Positions 47,702 to 58,485 of a stretch of 64,000 nt of DNA are shown piece by piece (the first letter of the stretch is position 1; every line of letters starts with the position of its first letter). Below the pieces are notes generated by a model. It was not told where the DNA came from. It was given only the letters and a program-made list of their open reading frames with translations, and did no database searches. The stretch is from Auriscalpium vulgare. Taxonomy: Eukaryota; Basidiomycota; Agaricomycetes; Russulales; Auriscalpiaceae. Where the stretch lies: the NCBI GenBank assembly GCA_019915015.1, contig JAHBBC010000001.1:124001-188000 (forward strand), written 5' to 3'. A program made the position numbers and the translations under genes.

Positions 47702-49821
47702 TTACACATGGTGAGGGTCGTGAAGGAGATCGTCGAGATAGGATATATAGTTTTGTATGGTGGCTCCGGCTTCGGATCCCAGCTGATCCACCTGGTCCCA
47801 CCTGTCCCAGTCTCGAAAAGCAGCGTCGGTTCGTTGAAGAAGATCAACACGCAACATAGTCTCCGCCAATGTTTCACCGGCTGTGGGAAATTTAGCTAAA
47901 CGACAAACAAGATATGTTCGACGGAACGCACTGAATACTTGCGGCTGCTGCCAGATCAACGTTCTCGCCCTCCAACGAAGGAGAAGAGTTCGGTCTAGTG
48001 CGCGTCATGCGTTGGTTTCGTCACAGGAACTTCGAACTCACCGTATCCGTCGAGGTTCTCCATCGGCTCGGGCTCATTTCCTGGCACCGGTCCTGGCTCT
48101 GTCACCGCGCTCGTCAGTAATTCGGACGGGCAGGCTCACAGCGCAACTCACCATATTCAACGAGGCCCGCCCTCGGCTGGAGCTCCTTTACTGGCTCCAG
48201 GCCCGTCTCTGCCACCGCGTTCGTCAGCGGTCCTCGCGCGCAGGCCCCCATTGCAACTCACCGAGCTCAGGTACGTCGTCCATCACGATGTCCTGCACGC
48301 CTTCTCCATCGCGTAATGGGTTCGTGGCCACCGAGGCGGTCGTGCCTGCACCCGGGTCTGACAAAGTGGCAATGAGCGAACGTCATTGCACGGCGCGTGC
48401 GACCGACCTGGCTGTTCGGTCAAAGCGCGCTCTCCCGAGTGTGAGGCATGGGCAGCGCTGGTTTCCGCGATGCCTTTGGGTTCAACGGCTGCTCGGGATG
48501 ATGAGAGACGGGGACGCGCAAGGATGCACGATACGATACTGACCACGCCGTTTGCCTCTCGCCCGATCCGTGAGGTCGGTAGAGGTCGCGCCGGTGGAGT
48601 TGCCTTCGGGCGGATCAACTGTACGAACAGGCGATTGAGGTTAATGCGCCAGAACAGTAAGACATCACGGACCTCGCGCGTTGCGACCGCTGTCCAGACC
48701 TTCCATGTCCGGAGACGTGCGCGGCTCTGCATGCGGTGTTAGAATGTTTAAAGCGTGCAATGTAAGCACGTACCGTTCGCCTCGCCTTTGAACCCAAGCG
48801 AAAACAAGAACGGCGGCGGCACCAGCGGGGGATCGCCTGTCGGGTCGTCCATGGGGTGCGGAAGCTGTGTGGCGGGCCCGTCGCTTATGAACACCGCGCC
48901 GAGGGAACGCCCAGAAGCGGAGGTACACGCCAACGCACCTCTCCTTGCGCGTTGCGACCGCTGTCCAGACCTTCCTTTTCCGGGGACGTGCCTGACTCTG
49001 CATGCGGTGTTAGATCGTCTTACTGGTGTTATACAATGTAAGTACGTACCGTTCGCCTCGCCTTTGAACCCAAGCGAAAACAACAACGGCGGCGGCACCA
49101 GCGGGGGATCGCCTGTCGGGTCGTCCGGGGTGCGGAAGCTGTGTGGCGGATCCGTCGCCTATGAACACCGCGCCGCGGGAACGACCAGAAGCGGAGGTAC
49201 AAGTCAACGCACCTCTCCTCTCTCAACGAGGTTATGAATCTCATCCATCACGATGTCCGGCACGCCTTCACCACCGTGCGCTGCATTCGCAGCCACCGAT
49301 GCAGTCGGGCCTGCACCAGGGTCTGATAATGGCAATGAGCGAGCGTCCTTGCACGACGCATGTGACCCACCTGGCGGTTCGGTCGCAGTGCTCGCTCCTG
49401 ATTTTGAGGCATGGGTGGCGCCGGTTCCTGCGATGCCCTCGAGTTGAACGGCTGCTCGGATGATGAGAAACCTGCACGAGCAATGATGGACGGCGCGAAA
49501 CTCACCGCGCCCTTCGGCACTCGCCCGGTCCATGAGGTCAGGAGAGGTTGCGCCGGTGGGGTTGCCTTCGATGACTTTGACTGTGCGAACAGGTGATTCA
49601 GTTTAGTGCGCCAGAAGAGCAGCATGTCACGGACCTTGCCCGTGGTCACCGTTGTCCAGGCCTTCCTTGTCTTGCGACGTGCTCGTCTCTGCCCTTGGTG
49701 TTAGATCGCCCAAAATTTGGTTTATCCAATGTAAGGACGTACCGTTCCCGTCGCCTTTAAACTTAAGCGAAAAGAGGAATGGAGGGGCCACCAGCTGGGG
49801 ATCGCCTGTGGGATCGTCCAT
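47702..49821 (-). CDS. Modular protein with internally duplicated exon blocks
   Basis: On the minus strand, similar exon blocks recur. Block a (49821 to about 49200): DDPTGDPQLVAPPFLFSL, then VTTGKVRDMLLFWRTKLNHL, then VPDIVMDEIHNL. Block b, partial (about 49190-49050): DDPTGDPPLVPPPLLFSLGF. Block c (48852 to about 48280): DDPTGDPPLVPPPFLFSLGF, VATREVRDVLLFWRINLNRL, VQDIVMDDVPEL. Short Glu/Pro-rich exons follow (TGLEPVKELQPRAG, TEPGPVPGNEPEPMEN), each ending YGE before a GTGAGT donor. The last exon is helical (LAETMLRVDLLQRTDAAFRD...YISYLDDLL). Whether this is one gene or two tandem paralogs (starts 49821 and 48852) is open. An upstream ATG at 49956 overlaps the neighbouring gene's start. Function unknown. 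Confidence 0.5.
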
Positions 49822-49954
49822 GGTGGGAGTAGAGACGCGCGCAAGCCGTGTGGCGGTCCGCCGCTTATGAACACCGCGCCGTGGGAACACGCGGAAGCGG
49901 AGGTACCTACACGCCAACGCACCTCCCTTCCACTCTATCCTCTCCGCTGTAACC

Positions 49955-51818
49955 ATGGCTGCCATAGAAGAGCACGGCGAGTTCAACAGACGCGTGGCGC
50001 GCATTGTCGAAGCGGCGAAGAAGCTGCAAGAGTTAGGGCCCCTCCCTCTGTCTTCCTACCTCCAGAACCTCGCCCGTGAAGTGGTATGTATGATCCTACG
50101 GACTCCGGGGTATGCTAATGCATTTGCACAGACAGAAACAGTCCAGTACCAGAACAATGCCCGGGCCAACATACCTGTCCCTGGTGTCCTTAGAGTCGCC
50201 CTGGAGCAGGTCAAGTCTGCATTCGCTTCAAACGCCGAAGTCAACTTCCGCGCCATCCTCGACTGTCAAGACATGGTGGCCACCCCCTTGGCGCACGGAC
50301 AACACCTAGGCCCCGATCAGTGGTGGAACACTCTCGGTCCGTTGCGTTTAAATCTGCTTCCGTTGCTCTGCTCAATTACATGCAGCCCGATCACTTGCGC
50401 GGAAACCCCGGACTCCAACTGCTGGTGTCGAACACAAACAAGTCGGAAGAAAGGTGTCGCATCCGGACACACAACACACTCCCGCAGGCCGCCCGCCCCC
50501 TCAGACCAGACCAGCCGCGCGCGCTGGCGACGTTATCCGCCGCATCCCGATGATGACCACATCTGCCAGGAAAAGGCCCGGTCCTTCCGATCCGACTCCG
50601 ACTCCGCCCCGGAGTGAAGCGGATACCGGACCGAGAGACGACGGTAAAGTGAGGCCCTGACACCTTCGAAGGCGGGCGTAACGTTAACGTGTCCCGTCTC
50701 AGTGCGAGCGCTGCAAGAAGAGCAAAGTCGAGTGCATCAGGACCGCGCATGACGCGTGCCTGCCATGTCACAACGCGCGACAGAAATGCTCGCACTCATT
50801 GGGAAGGGGCAGATGGGGGCCACGGGCTCAAGAGAAGGCCGATGAAAGTCCGAGGACGACAGCGACGGCTCAAACGTCTGCAAAGAGGAAGAGGCGGGAA
50901 TCAGCCGAGTCCCAGGAACATAGCACAGGCCAGTTTCATGCTACGTAAGGTATCCGTCGACCTCGCGCTCACGCAGAGAATCAGAGCGCAGCCCGGATGA
51001 TGCGCCAACAGAAATAGTCGCAGTTGAACCACGCACCAAGAAGATGAGGACTCGACAGACTGGAAAGGGGAAGTCAACGAAGTCCGCGACTGTCAGTGAA
51101 GGTAGACTTGCTTTCCAACGCCAGTTACTGTCGACGACGTGCTCACGCGCGCCACCAGAGCCCGCAGTGCCACCACAGCACGCCCCAAAGGCAACACCGT
51201 CTCGCACAGGTGCGGTAGATTTGCACAGCCTCTGGCCTGTAGCTAACGATTTAAGCGAAGCAGCCAACGGAAGCAACGCGGTCGAGAGGGTCGCCGTGGC
51301 GAATGTCAAAGCGCTGGCTGTCGCGAAGCCCTTGCATTTGCCGCTCAAGGAGACGGACACGCCCGAGTTCGCCGCTCTCAGACATCTGATCACCGGACTA
51401 GAGAGTCTGACTCGGCGTGGCGACCGGTGGGACACGGGTCTCGAACGATTGGACGCGCAGGAGGCAAACGCAAAACGTAGCGCGGAGCAAGTAGCCTCGC
51501 TGGAGGCAGAAGTGAAGCGCGGCTCTGAAAGCCTGGCCTTGCTACAGGCGGAAGACAGGACACGAGCCGAGAGCCTGGCTACCTTGCACGCGCAGATGGC
51601 CAAAGTGCAGGCGCAAATGGCGTCCATCCGTACGTTTACACTGCGGTCCCGATGACGTGGTACTAACGATGGGCTTTGCAGTCATAGATCAGACAGGCGG
51701 CGAGGGAGCAACAGAGAGCGACACCCGACCGATGCGTAAGACGTTGGCTCGCCCCGCGCCTGCTTCCAGGGGCGGGCTGTCGAACGCACCAGACACTTCG
51801 GCTGTTGCGAGCGGCTAG
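49955..51818 (+). CDS. Zn2Cys6-like protein with long coiled coil
   Basis: Exon 1 (49955-50083) starts MAAIEEHGEFNRRV and ends LAREV. Exon 2 (from 50132) has VLRVALEQVKSAFASNAEVN; later exons give SVAFKSASVALLNYMQPDHL, a Pro/Arg-rich linker with RRIPMMTTSARKRPG, and then, after an intron ending at 50700, the cluster CERCKKSKVEC-x7-CLPCHNARQKC, which fits C-x2-C-x6-C-x7-C-x2-C-x6-C. A basic region (KRKRRESAESQ) and RTKKMRTRQTGKGKSTKSA follow. From about 51360 comes a coiled coil of some 90 residues (LERLDAQEANAKRSAEQVAS; LEAEVKRGSESLALLQAEDR). The last exon (51683-51818) follows an intron with a textbook TACTAAC branch site. Zn2Cys6 proteins are fungal DNA-binding regulators; the role here is inferred. 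Confidence 0.65.
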
Positions 51819-52134
51819 CTGCTCCCTGAAGGAAGGTTTGCTGACGACAAAGGGGCGTGATGTCGTATTTACCTCATATGGCCCATCTTTCTTGAGACGG
51901 TTAACGGGCGTTGTGGCGTGTTTTTCTTTCCAAGCGGCACACGGTTACTCATGTAATACCATAGCGCTGATTCGGGCTATACTTGTCACTCGAGGCATTC
52001 GAGCGTGCGATTAAAAGAGGAACGTGAGCCGCGCGCGAGACATCGGCAGCGCCAGGATGCGCGAAAGCCGCGCCGACGCAGTGGTCGGTTGCAGTGCACG
52101 ACCTCGGCAGCAAATACATTCGCGAGGCATCTGT
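51819..52134. other. Intergenic, nothing seen
   Basis: About 315 bp between convergent genes; presumably both 3' untranslated regions. Confidence 0.4.
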
Positions 52135-52918
52135 TCAACGTACGGTAGCCACGACGTAGTCACCACCGGAAACCATGAGAGTTTCTTTTATAGGTATCAA
52201 AGGAAACTGCCAACGCCAAATGCACCTGGACCTATCAGGACCCCATAAGAGAACCGCCGCGCGAGAGACCAACCAAGCATTCTCGTCACCATCAACAGGA
52301 TGAACGACGGCACCGCCAACCCAAAAGTCATCCAGCTGTACGACCACCGGAACAGGAAAGGCCTTCACGGTGTCCGGATGGCCCTCGTCGAGGCAAAGGA
52401 GGTGATACCGTTCACCGCGGACAAGTTGAACGTAGGTCGGAGGAGGTGCGCAGCACATGTCCGGTATACCCAACGACGCCCGCATCAAATCGCATGTCGG
52501 GGTAACGACGTGGTCAACGGCTGAGGCAATAACCGATGCGAGGTGTCGACACTGTGTGGATATGAGACAGGCGGAGGATACAAAAGCCGGAGCGCGTGCA
52601 TACCCTAGGGAGCAGTCAGAGAGGATCGAAAGGTATGGGCTGGGACCTACTCAGTAGCTGTCAGGTGGCAAATATCGGCTTTGCCAATGTACCGGAGGAT
52701 CTTTGGGTCCATTACCCTGTGATGATCGCTGATGAGGAGAAACGAGCTGCGAGAAAAACAGATACGGACATGGGATGGACGACTCCGATGTCACCTCCGC
52801 GGAGCCACAACAGCCTTGTTCTAACGCCAACGGCACCTACGACGCGGCTATACACTTGATGTAATCCGGTGAGGGCTGCATCGCTCGCGAATGCGTCGGA
52901 GACAACAACGCAGGCCAT
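52135..52918 (-). CDS. PPPxYLxLxRG family protein, copy 1
   Basis: First exon from 52918: MACVVVSDAFASDAALTG, then QVYSRVVGAV and the family signature LLWLRGGDIGVV. The 3' exon (52135 to about 52540) reads LASVIASAVDHVV, then APPPTYVQLVRGERYHLL, FPVPVVVQLDDFWVGGAVVH and SRCIWRWQFPLIPI. Four relatives in this window share the order: LIWLxGGxIG near the N-terminus, a helical exon, then PPPxYLxLxRGxxYxLL, a strand-rich stretch, and RCxWRxQFPLxPx near the end. The strand-rich part may form a compact beta domain. No catalytic motif or known domain recognised. Confidence 0.6.
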
Positions 52919-52984
52919 CGATGTTGGGGGAGAAGGGACGGCGCCACTGGGCTCCGGCCTGTATGCGTACGGAACAATTCGGGA

Positions 52985-53250
52985 TCGGAGTATGTAAGTA
53001 AGGTGGAAAAATAAGAGCCTCACGGGACAAAGGATCTGCTACAGGGTCCATATCTAAAGGGAGTAAAATGTACAGATGGCGACAGACGCAAGAGCCCATC
53101 GAAGGTGACCAGAACACAACCGTCTCGGGGTACAGGAGTCAACCAACCCAGTCTCCGTCAAAAAGGTAACCATGATGTAGGCGTCTGTAAAGTATTTGAG
53201 GCGGACGGTGGAAGTGTAGTTCTGTATCAGGTGTCTGCCTGGCTAAATAT
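52985..53250 (-). pseudogene. PPPxYLxLxRG family fragment
   Basis: The minus strand contains VLFWSPSMGSCVCRHLYILL PLD, the C-terminal signature of the family, preceded by a weakly matching stretch (YIMVTFLTETGLV) in a different frame. No N-terminal exon or PPPxYL motif is found. It lies between copy 1 and the zinc-cluster gene. Confidence 0.5.
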
Positions 53251-53373
53251 CGGCGGGTCCGCGCCCATTTGGCATCAATCAGGCGGGCATCAAAAATTTT
53301 CCCGGACCAGCGCAAGAGACCCGCGGCCGTGCGGCGATGCGTCCCTCTACAGAGTGCATTGGACGTTACGGAA

Positions 53374-54157
53374 ATGCCTAAGGCAACGTCCCTGGTAAAG
53401 TCCGCAGAGCACAAGGTTGGTCCCGCAACTGTGACCGGTTTTCGAGCTAACGTGCGTCGTTACAGATGGGGTGCGCCAGGTGCCAAGAAAAGAGTCTTGT
53501 CTGCGGCCGCAAGTCTCAGCATAAGCGATGCGCTCCCTGCGCGAAAGCGCATAGCAAGTGCGTCGCATTGTACCCTATGCCAGTTCCGCGGTGTGTACAG
53601 GCACGTAGATCGCGGGGTAAGGATAGCCATTACACTGACGAGACGTCAGAGCAAAGTCAGTGCCGTCCGCGGGTCGGAGACCCCGTCCGACACAAGCACG
53701 GACGAGGACGAGCGAGAAGCCAAGCGAATCCGTGCCGGATTCATCGACGGCGATGCTCTGTCAATGGATGGCGAAAAGATGGAGGTGCGTGCTTTTTCGC
53801 GGGGCATGGACGACCATCCCACTGACGAGGCAACGTCAGAGCAAAGCCAGTGCCGTCCGTGAGTCGGAGTTCTCGTCGGACACAAGCACGGACGAGGACG
53901 AGCGAGAGGCCAAGCGAATCCGTGCCGGATTCGTCGAAGGCGATGCTACGTCAACGGACGGAGCAAAGAACGAGGTGCGTGCTCCATCCCAGCCCGCGTA
54001 CACGTTGACAGAAGGCAGTCCACAGTACGTATCGATTCTTCGAAGCTCGTACGAAAGGCTTCTTCGGCAAGAGCAGTACCTGTGTGACACGCTCATGCGG
54101 ATGGGAAACGTTGCCAAAGCCAACATCCGTACACTGAAGGAGGCAGGGGGGAGGTAA
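53374..54157 (+). CDS. Zn2Cys6-like protein with tandemly duplicated exon
   Basis: Exon 1 starts MPKATSLVKSAEHK. After an intron ending TTACAG (53465), exon 2 begins MGCARCQEKSLVC and continues to CAPCAKAHSKC, giving C-x2-C-x6-C-x7-C-x2-C-x6-C, the Zn2Cys6 spacing. Two near-identical exon-plus-intron units follow (from about 53643 and 53833), each encoding SDTSTDEDEREAKRIRAG followed by a GTGCGTG donor. The final exon has a helical end (SILRSSYERLLRQEQYLCDT LMRMGNVAKA). The SDTSTDEDE block is acidic then basic, like a nuclear localisation segment. Exact borders around the duplicated exon are unresolved. A DNA-binding or transcription role is inferred from spacing only. Confidence 0.6.
53643..53970 (+). 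repeat. About 190-bp tandem duplication of an exon and its intron
   Basis: The tract starting cgtcagagcaaagtcagtgc at 53643 recurs from 53833 as cgtcagagcaaagccagtgc, with the acidic block in both. Identity is high, and both copies keep open frames and the donor. Confidence 0.8.
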
Positions 54158-54251
54158 ACTGAAAACATATGTGACCTACGCTCCATGTGAAGCCGATTGT
54201 ATACGTAGCAGCATCGTGCTCAACGCTCATTACGAATGGGAGGTGTGGTTA

Positions 54252-55094
54252 TCAAGGCGTAAGGACTACTGCATCGCCCGTTACCGGATGTGCGACAGGG
54301 CTAGTATCTAAAGGTAAGAGGGGAAACTGAAGTCTGCATATGCAGGAACCCGCGGACGGTGACCAGTAGGTAACAAGCACCGGCTTCATGTCGCTGTCAT
54401 ATCCTTCGTCACCATCCGGTTCTCCGCTCTCCGTAACGTAGGTGAAGCTAACGAAATCCTCACCGAAGTCATTCAGGCGAATGAGCAGCGGGTAAAACTG
54501 CGGAGTGGCAGGGTCGACAGGTACGCTCGAGTACGGGTACGTGCGATAGATCTGCCCTCGACGAAGATGCAGGTATCGCGGAGGTGGCGCTACGTATCTA
54601 AGCTGGTCACCCTCCAGCATGAGCAGCCTTCTGTCCATGGGGTTTGGGAATGGTATGATGTGGTCCTGCGACGCATGGACGATGGCATCCAGGTCGCTGT
54701 ACTGTGAGTTGATCAGTGACCGTGAGGCGGATAAGGTGCTGTGACCGACCCTGCAAGCGTGTTAACGAGGGCGGCGATGTGAGCGGATGATAGCACGTAC
54801 GTGTCAATGAAGAGGTGCTGGGGTTGCGCAATGAGGGAGGCGCTATACATCTCTGACTCCGCATATCCACCCCTGGTACACAGTGAGGACGGAGGGCATG
54901 CAGATAGGAGGTGGTTTGCACCTGTCTGTGTAGACGCCAATATGACCGCCATCAAGCCATATCAGGAGGGCATCCCCTACGGACCCAGTCACGTCCGCAT
55001 AGACGCGCTGAATAGGGCTCATTTCGCCCGAGGCCGTGGTCATAATACCGGTGTGGGAGTCGAGGGATGAAGCGTTATTCTCTATCTGGGGCAT
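54252..55094 (-). CDS. PPPxYLxLxRG family protein, copy 2
   Basis: Exon 1 from 55094: MPQIENNASSLDSHTGIMTT, then IQRVYADVTGSVGDALLIWL DGGHIGVY. A middle exon (about 54830-54755) encodes FIDTYVLSSAHIAALVNTLA. A GTCGGT...CTCACAG intron leads to the last exon: YSDLDAIVHASQDHIIPF, then APPPRYLHLRRGQIYRTY, FYPLLIRLNDFGEDFVSFTY, SPSAGSCICRLQFPLLPLD, ending GDAVVLTP. Close to copy 3 at 62.2 kb, whose final exon ends GDAIIT. Function unknown; the repeated copies and their position among zinc-cluster and oxygenase genes are the only context. Confidence 0.65.
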
Positions 55095-56035
55095 AGCAGG
55101 TGGACGCGGGCAGAGGCGAGTGCGAAGTTCGGCAGGTCCTTTTTTCTAAAGCCGACGAGCCGAGCGTTGTCCTAAATACCGATCACAATAGCACACCGCA
55201 TTTTCACGGACGGCTCATATGCAGCGCCGTATCTGAGCAGACATGTGAAGGTCGCGGTTGTTGTTCGAGACATTCATCAGAGCCGGTCCCTCTATGAAGC
55301 GCAAGTTGGGCTTGGCGTAGTGCGCGGCAGGAGGCGGCGGTCCCAACTGGAACTTGAAGGTAGGATGAGGCGTGAGGTTTGACGGGCGTGGGTTCGATTA
55401 CGTGTAAGCGCTGGATGGAGCGTTAGGTCACCAAACGCGTCCCGGCTACCACGACAGCATCCGGTCTGCCAGCGCATCCACCAACGTCCGCCAATCCACA
55501 CAAACGCACAGAAACCGCGATCTTATTAAAGGTATGCAAACCTCGATAGCGCATCTTCTACCGACGGGGAGCCGTCGTCTTCTACCAAAGTTTACACTCC
55601 AAGCCCGTGCGCATGAACAGCGTTCCATTTCCCCTTTCCCTGTGCCGCCATCCTGAATGCGAGCTGGGCACCCAACGGCCCTTTCGCGCAATCCTTTTCT
55701 TCCCTACGCCCTTTCGACGCACTCTTCAGTGCGAAAGGGTCACTCCTGGGACCCGACGTGACGTGGAGGACACCACTTAGCCCATGCGCCTCCTTCCCGC
55801 GTACAACTTCTACACGTCCTTCGATGCGAATGGGTCCATCCAGGGCCCCGACGCTTCGACTGTCCTTCTGCTACCTACGCATCTCACTGGTTGGCGCGAA
55901 AGGGACCTTGTTATGACAGATGCGATGTTGTGAGCCGCCTCCCTGCCCAGCCAGAGAGCAACGTCCACGCATTTCTCATCATAATGATATTACGCACGGG
56001 TATTCTGACAACATCGACTTTGTTTCACAGAATAC
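55095..56035. other. Intergenic region, nothing certain
   Basis: Short pyrimidine-rich repeats with a gcgaaagggtc/gcgaatgggtcc motif occur at about 55724 and 55823. No exon series recognised. It includes the presumed promoter of the dioxygenase gene. Confidence 0.4.
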
Positions 56036-58085
56036 ATGGCCGACCGACTGAAGGTGAGTTTTCGCTCAATGTAAGTTGCAGTCGTAGCTCATGGACCTTG
56101 TCAGTTTGCCAAGACACGATCAGGGCGTATATATGCACCAATCTCGCATCTGACGCCGCTGTCGACCAACCTCAAATACGAGCTGCTCCTTCAAAAGGCC
56201 GTCCAGCGCGACGACGAGGAGGCGGACGGGATGGACCTCGGAAGACGCATCGCACGGTTCTGCGCAGCAACTCTGGCGGCCGAACGCATAGGCCGCGACG
56301 GAATATCCGCACCGTCATCACCAACCTCTCTGTCTCCCCTCACGACCTCACCGATAACAAGCAGGCCGCCGTCAAGCAGCGGATCCGATAGCGACCGCTC
56401 GGACAGGTCGTACGAAGACCCTTCTGCGTTCGTTAAACCATCGTAATTCGTACTAACGACGCTGACGCCGCCAACAGGCTCGATCACACTACGGACAAAG
56501 GGGCGGCAGCCGCGAAGGCTTCGACGGCGTCCCAGAAGCGAAGGCGTCGACGGAGCGTCGCCATCACGCGACCGCACGACCGGCGAATGCCGACAGCTGA
56601 CGATGCAAGCACCTCGGTCGCAGGGCATCCCTCGCCCCGCGATCGCGAAGTTGCGGACGGGAGGGCGCCAACGGCGCCTGTGGCTGGCAGCCGGCCGGGT
56701 GCCGTATTCGAGCCGCGCATACAACATGGGCGCAAACCGTCGGCGAAGGCTGGCAAGACTCGGCGGCGCCGCCAGAAGCGTCAACGGGAAGCACATGAGA
56801 AGAACGCCTTGACCGAGTTACATGGAGCGAGCTTCATCAAAAACCACGCCGCAGCCGACATCATCGACGCCGAGGGCTTCGACGCGATGGAGTACTCGGT
56901 CACGCGAGGGGGGTACACCGTGAAGAAGCTAGGCGTGGAGGGTGATAGGCCCTGGACTGCGGAGGAACTCGACGACATGGGTATAGCGGAATTCCCGTGG
57001 GACGGGTGGTGAGCGAACACAGTTGGACCGGCACATAGCGGTGACGCTGACAGACGACAGCAACACGTACGCAATACTCGATTGCGAGGACAGAATCATC
57101 GCGGTTCTGCTCGGCAGACCGCAAGACGCCGAGGGCACGCCCCCAAACGAGTGCTGGAACGCGGTCATAGGCCGAGGCGGGACGCTCTTTGAAAGCGTGC
57201 GGCGCAGCGGTGAAAAGCGTCGGGCATTCCCCGCTAGACTAGCGCGTCACCGCCGAGGTGAATTCACGGCATTGTCTTTCGGCATCTCGTACGGAGGAGG
57301 TCAAACGGTAAGCGGGGCACTCATACGCCTGCATTTCAAGTGCTGATACGACGCGAACACAGAAGCCAGGAGAGCTTCGCCACTCGAAGACGAGGGGAAA
57401 ACTTGTCGAACGCATCAAGCGTTCTCCGGACATTCAACAAATCGCAGGTCACGCCAGCGGTGAGTCCCGTCGTCCACATGCACAGGCTCAATGCTTATGC
57501 CCTCTAACAGAGGGCCTTTCCTTGTTCTGTCCAAAGCCCGCCGTTCACATGCGCGAAGCCCTCCTCGATCTCCTGGAGTCCGATCCGAGTCTCAAGATGC
57601 CCTTTCGCAACAGCGTGTACCCCACCGCAACTGCAAATTTGGGTCCCTGCACCACCTGTCTGCTCCACAACGACTGCACAAACTTTCCTGGGCTCGCATG
57701 TGCAATCACGGCGCTTGGGTCGTTCAACCCCGTCGCCGGCGGCCACCTCGTCCTTATCGACTTGCGTCTGAGGGTCCGTTTCCCCGCGGGTGCGACTATA
57801 CTGCTGTCATCAGCAGGCCTTCGGCATGGGAACGTCCCAGTCGCGGCAGGTGAGCGCAGATACTCGTTTACGCAGTACTGCACAGGCGGCGTCATGCGCT
57901 GGGTTAGGCACAGCATGCGGCCAGCAAGCGACTTATCGGACGAGGAGCGCGTAGAACTCGACGGTCCCAACGGAGAGGGGTGGGCGCGCCAGCTTGGTAG
58001 ACTGAGCAAGTACAACGAGCTGGAAACAGACAGGTCATGCATGATTGACAGAGAAAAGGTGATCCGCGCTCGAAGCCGACTGTAA
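56036..58085 (+). CDS. Tet/JBP-like Fe(II)/2-oxoglutarate dioxygenase (589 aa, six exons)
   Basis: Exons 56036-56053, 56105-56406, 56478-57008, 57061-57307, 57363-57459 and 57511-58085 sum to 1770 nt, in frame. The N-terminal 290 or so residues are low-complexity and basic (RRRRRSVAITRP, KAGKTRRRRQKRQREAHEKN). A conserved part follows: WTAEELDDMGIAEFPWDG, YAILDCEDRIIAVLLGRP, FGISYGGGQ. The catalytic core shows HND near residue 450 (HxD metal ligands), GGHLVLIDL, the distal histidine in LRHGN near 504 and Arg in ERRYSFTQY near 514, which would bind 2-oxoglutarate. The pattern fits the double-stranded beta helix of Tet/JBP enzymes, which oxidise methyl groups of pyrimidines in DNA; fungal members are known as lineage-specific expansions. 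Substrate and Tet/JBP assignment are inference; a 2OG oxygenase is well supported. Confidence 0.75.
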
Positions 58086-58385
58086 TTCGCAAATAATCAA
58101 GGGTGATATTCACGTTAATCAGATGTAATTCACACATAAATCGAGGGTGATATTCATTTAAATCAGCTGTAATTCACACATAAATCGAGGGTGATATTCA
58201 TTTAAATCAGCTGTAATTCACGCATAAATCGAGGGTGATATTCATTTAATATAGCAGTAATTCACACATAATTCGGGTGATATTCGCTTTAAACAGTTGT
58301 AATCGAAGCCATAAAACGAGGATGATATTCATCGGTTGGTTGCGATATTGGTACGTAATTCGGAGATGATATTCATTTAATGCGT
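58082..58385. repeat. About 44-bp minisatellite, six to seven units
   Basis: Units of the type gtaattcacacataaatcga followed by gggtgatattcatttaaatc. They start at the stop codon of the dioxygenase gene and end about 100 bp before the preferred start of the JmjC gene. Units 2 and 3 are identical or nearly so, and outer units are diverged and shorter or longer (35-52 bp). It is AT-rich against a GC-rich background. Confidence 0.9.
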
Positions 58386-58485
58386 GAAATTCGTATGTAA
58401 TTTGATCGCGAAATTTCGGACGGCCTGCTTCCATCCTACCACGACCCTCAAACGCGCGTGGTCCATCTCACGGCCAAACCAACAC

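Noticed and set aside
58082..58385. CRISPR-like array
   Set aside because: Units are contiguous variants of one 44-bp sequence with no unique spacers, in a eukaryotic context; it is a minisatellite.
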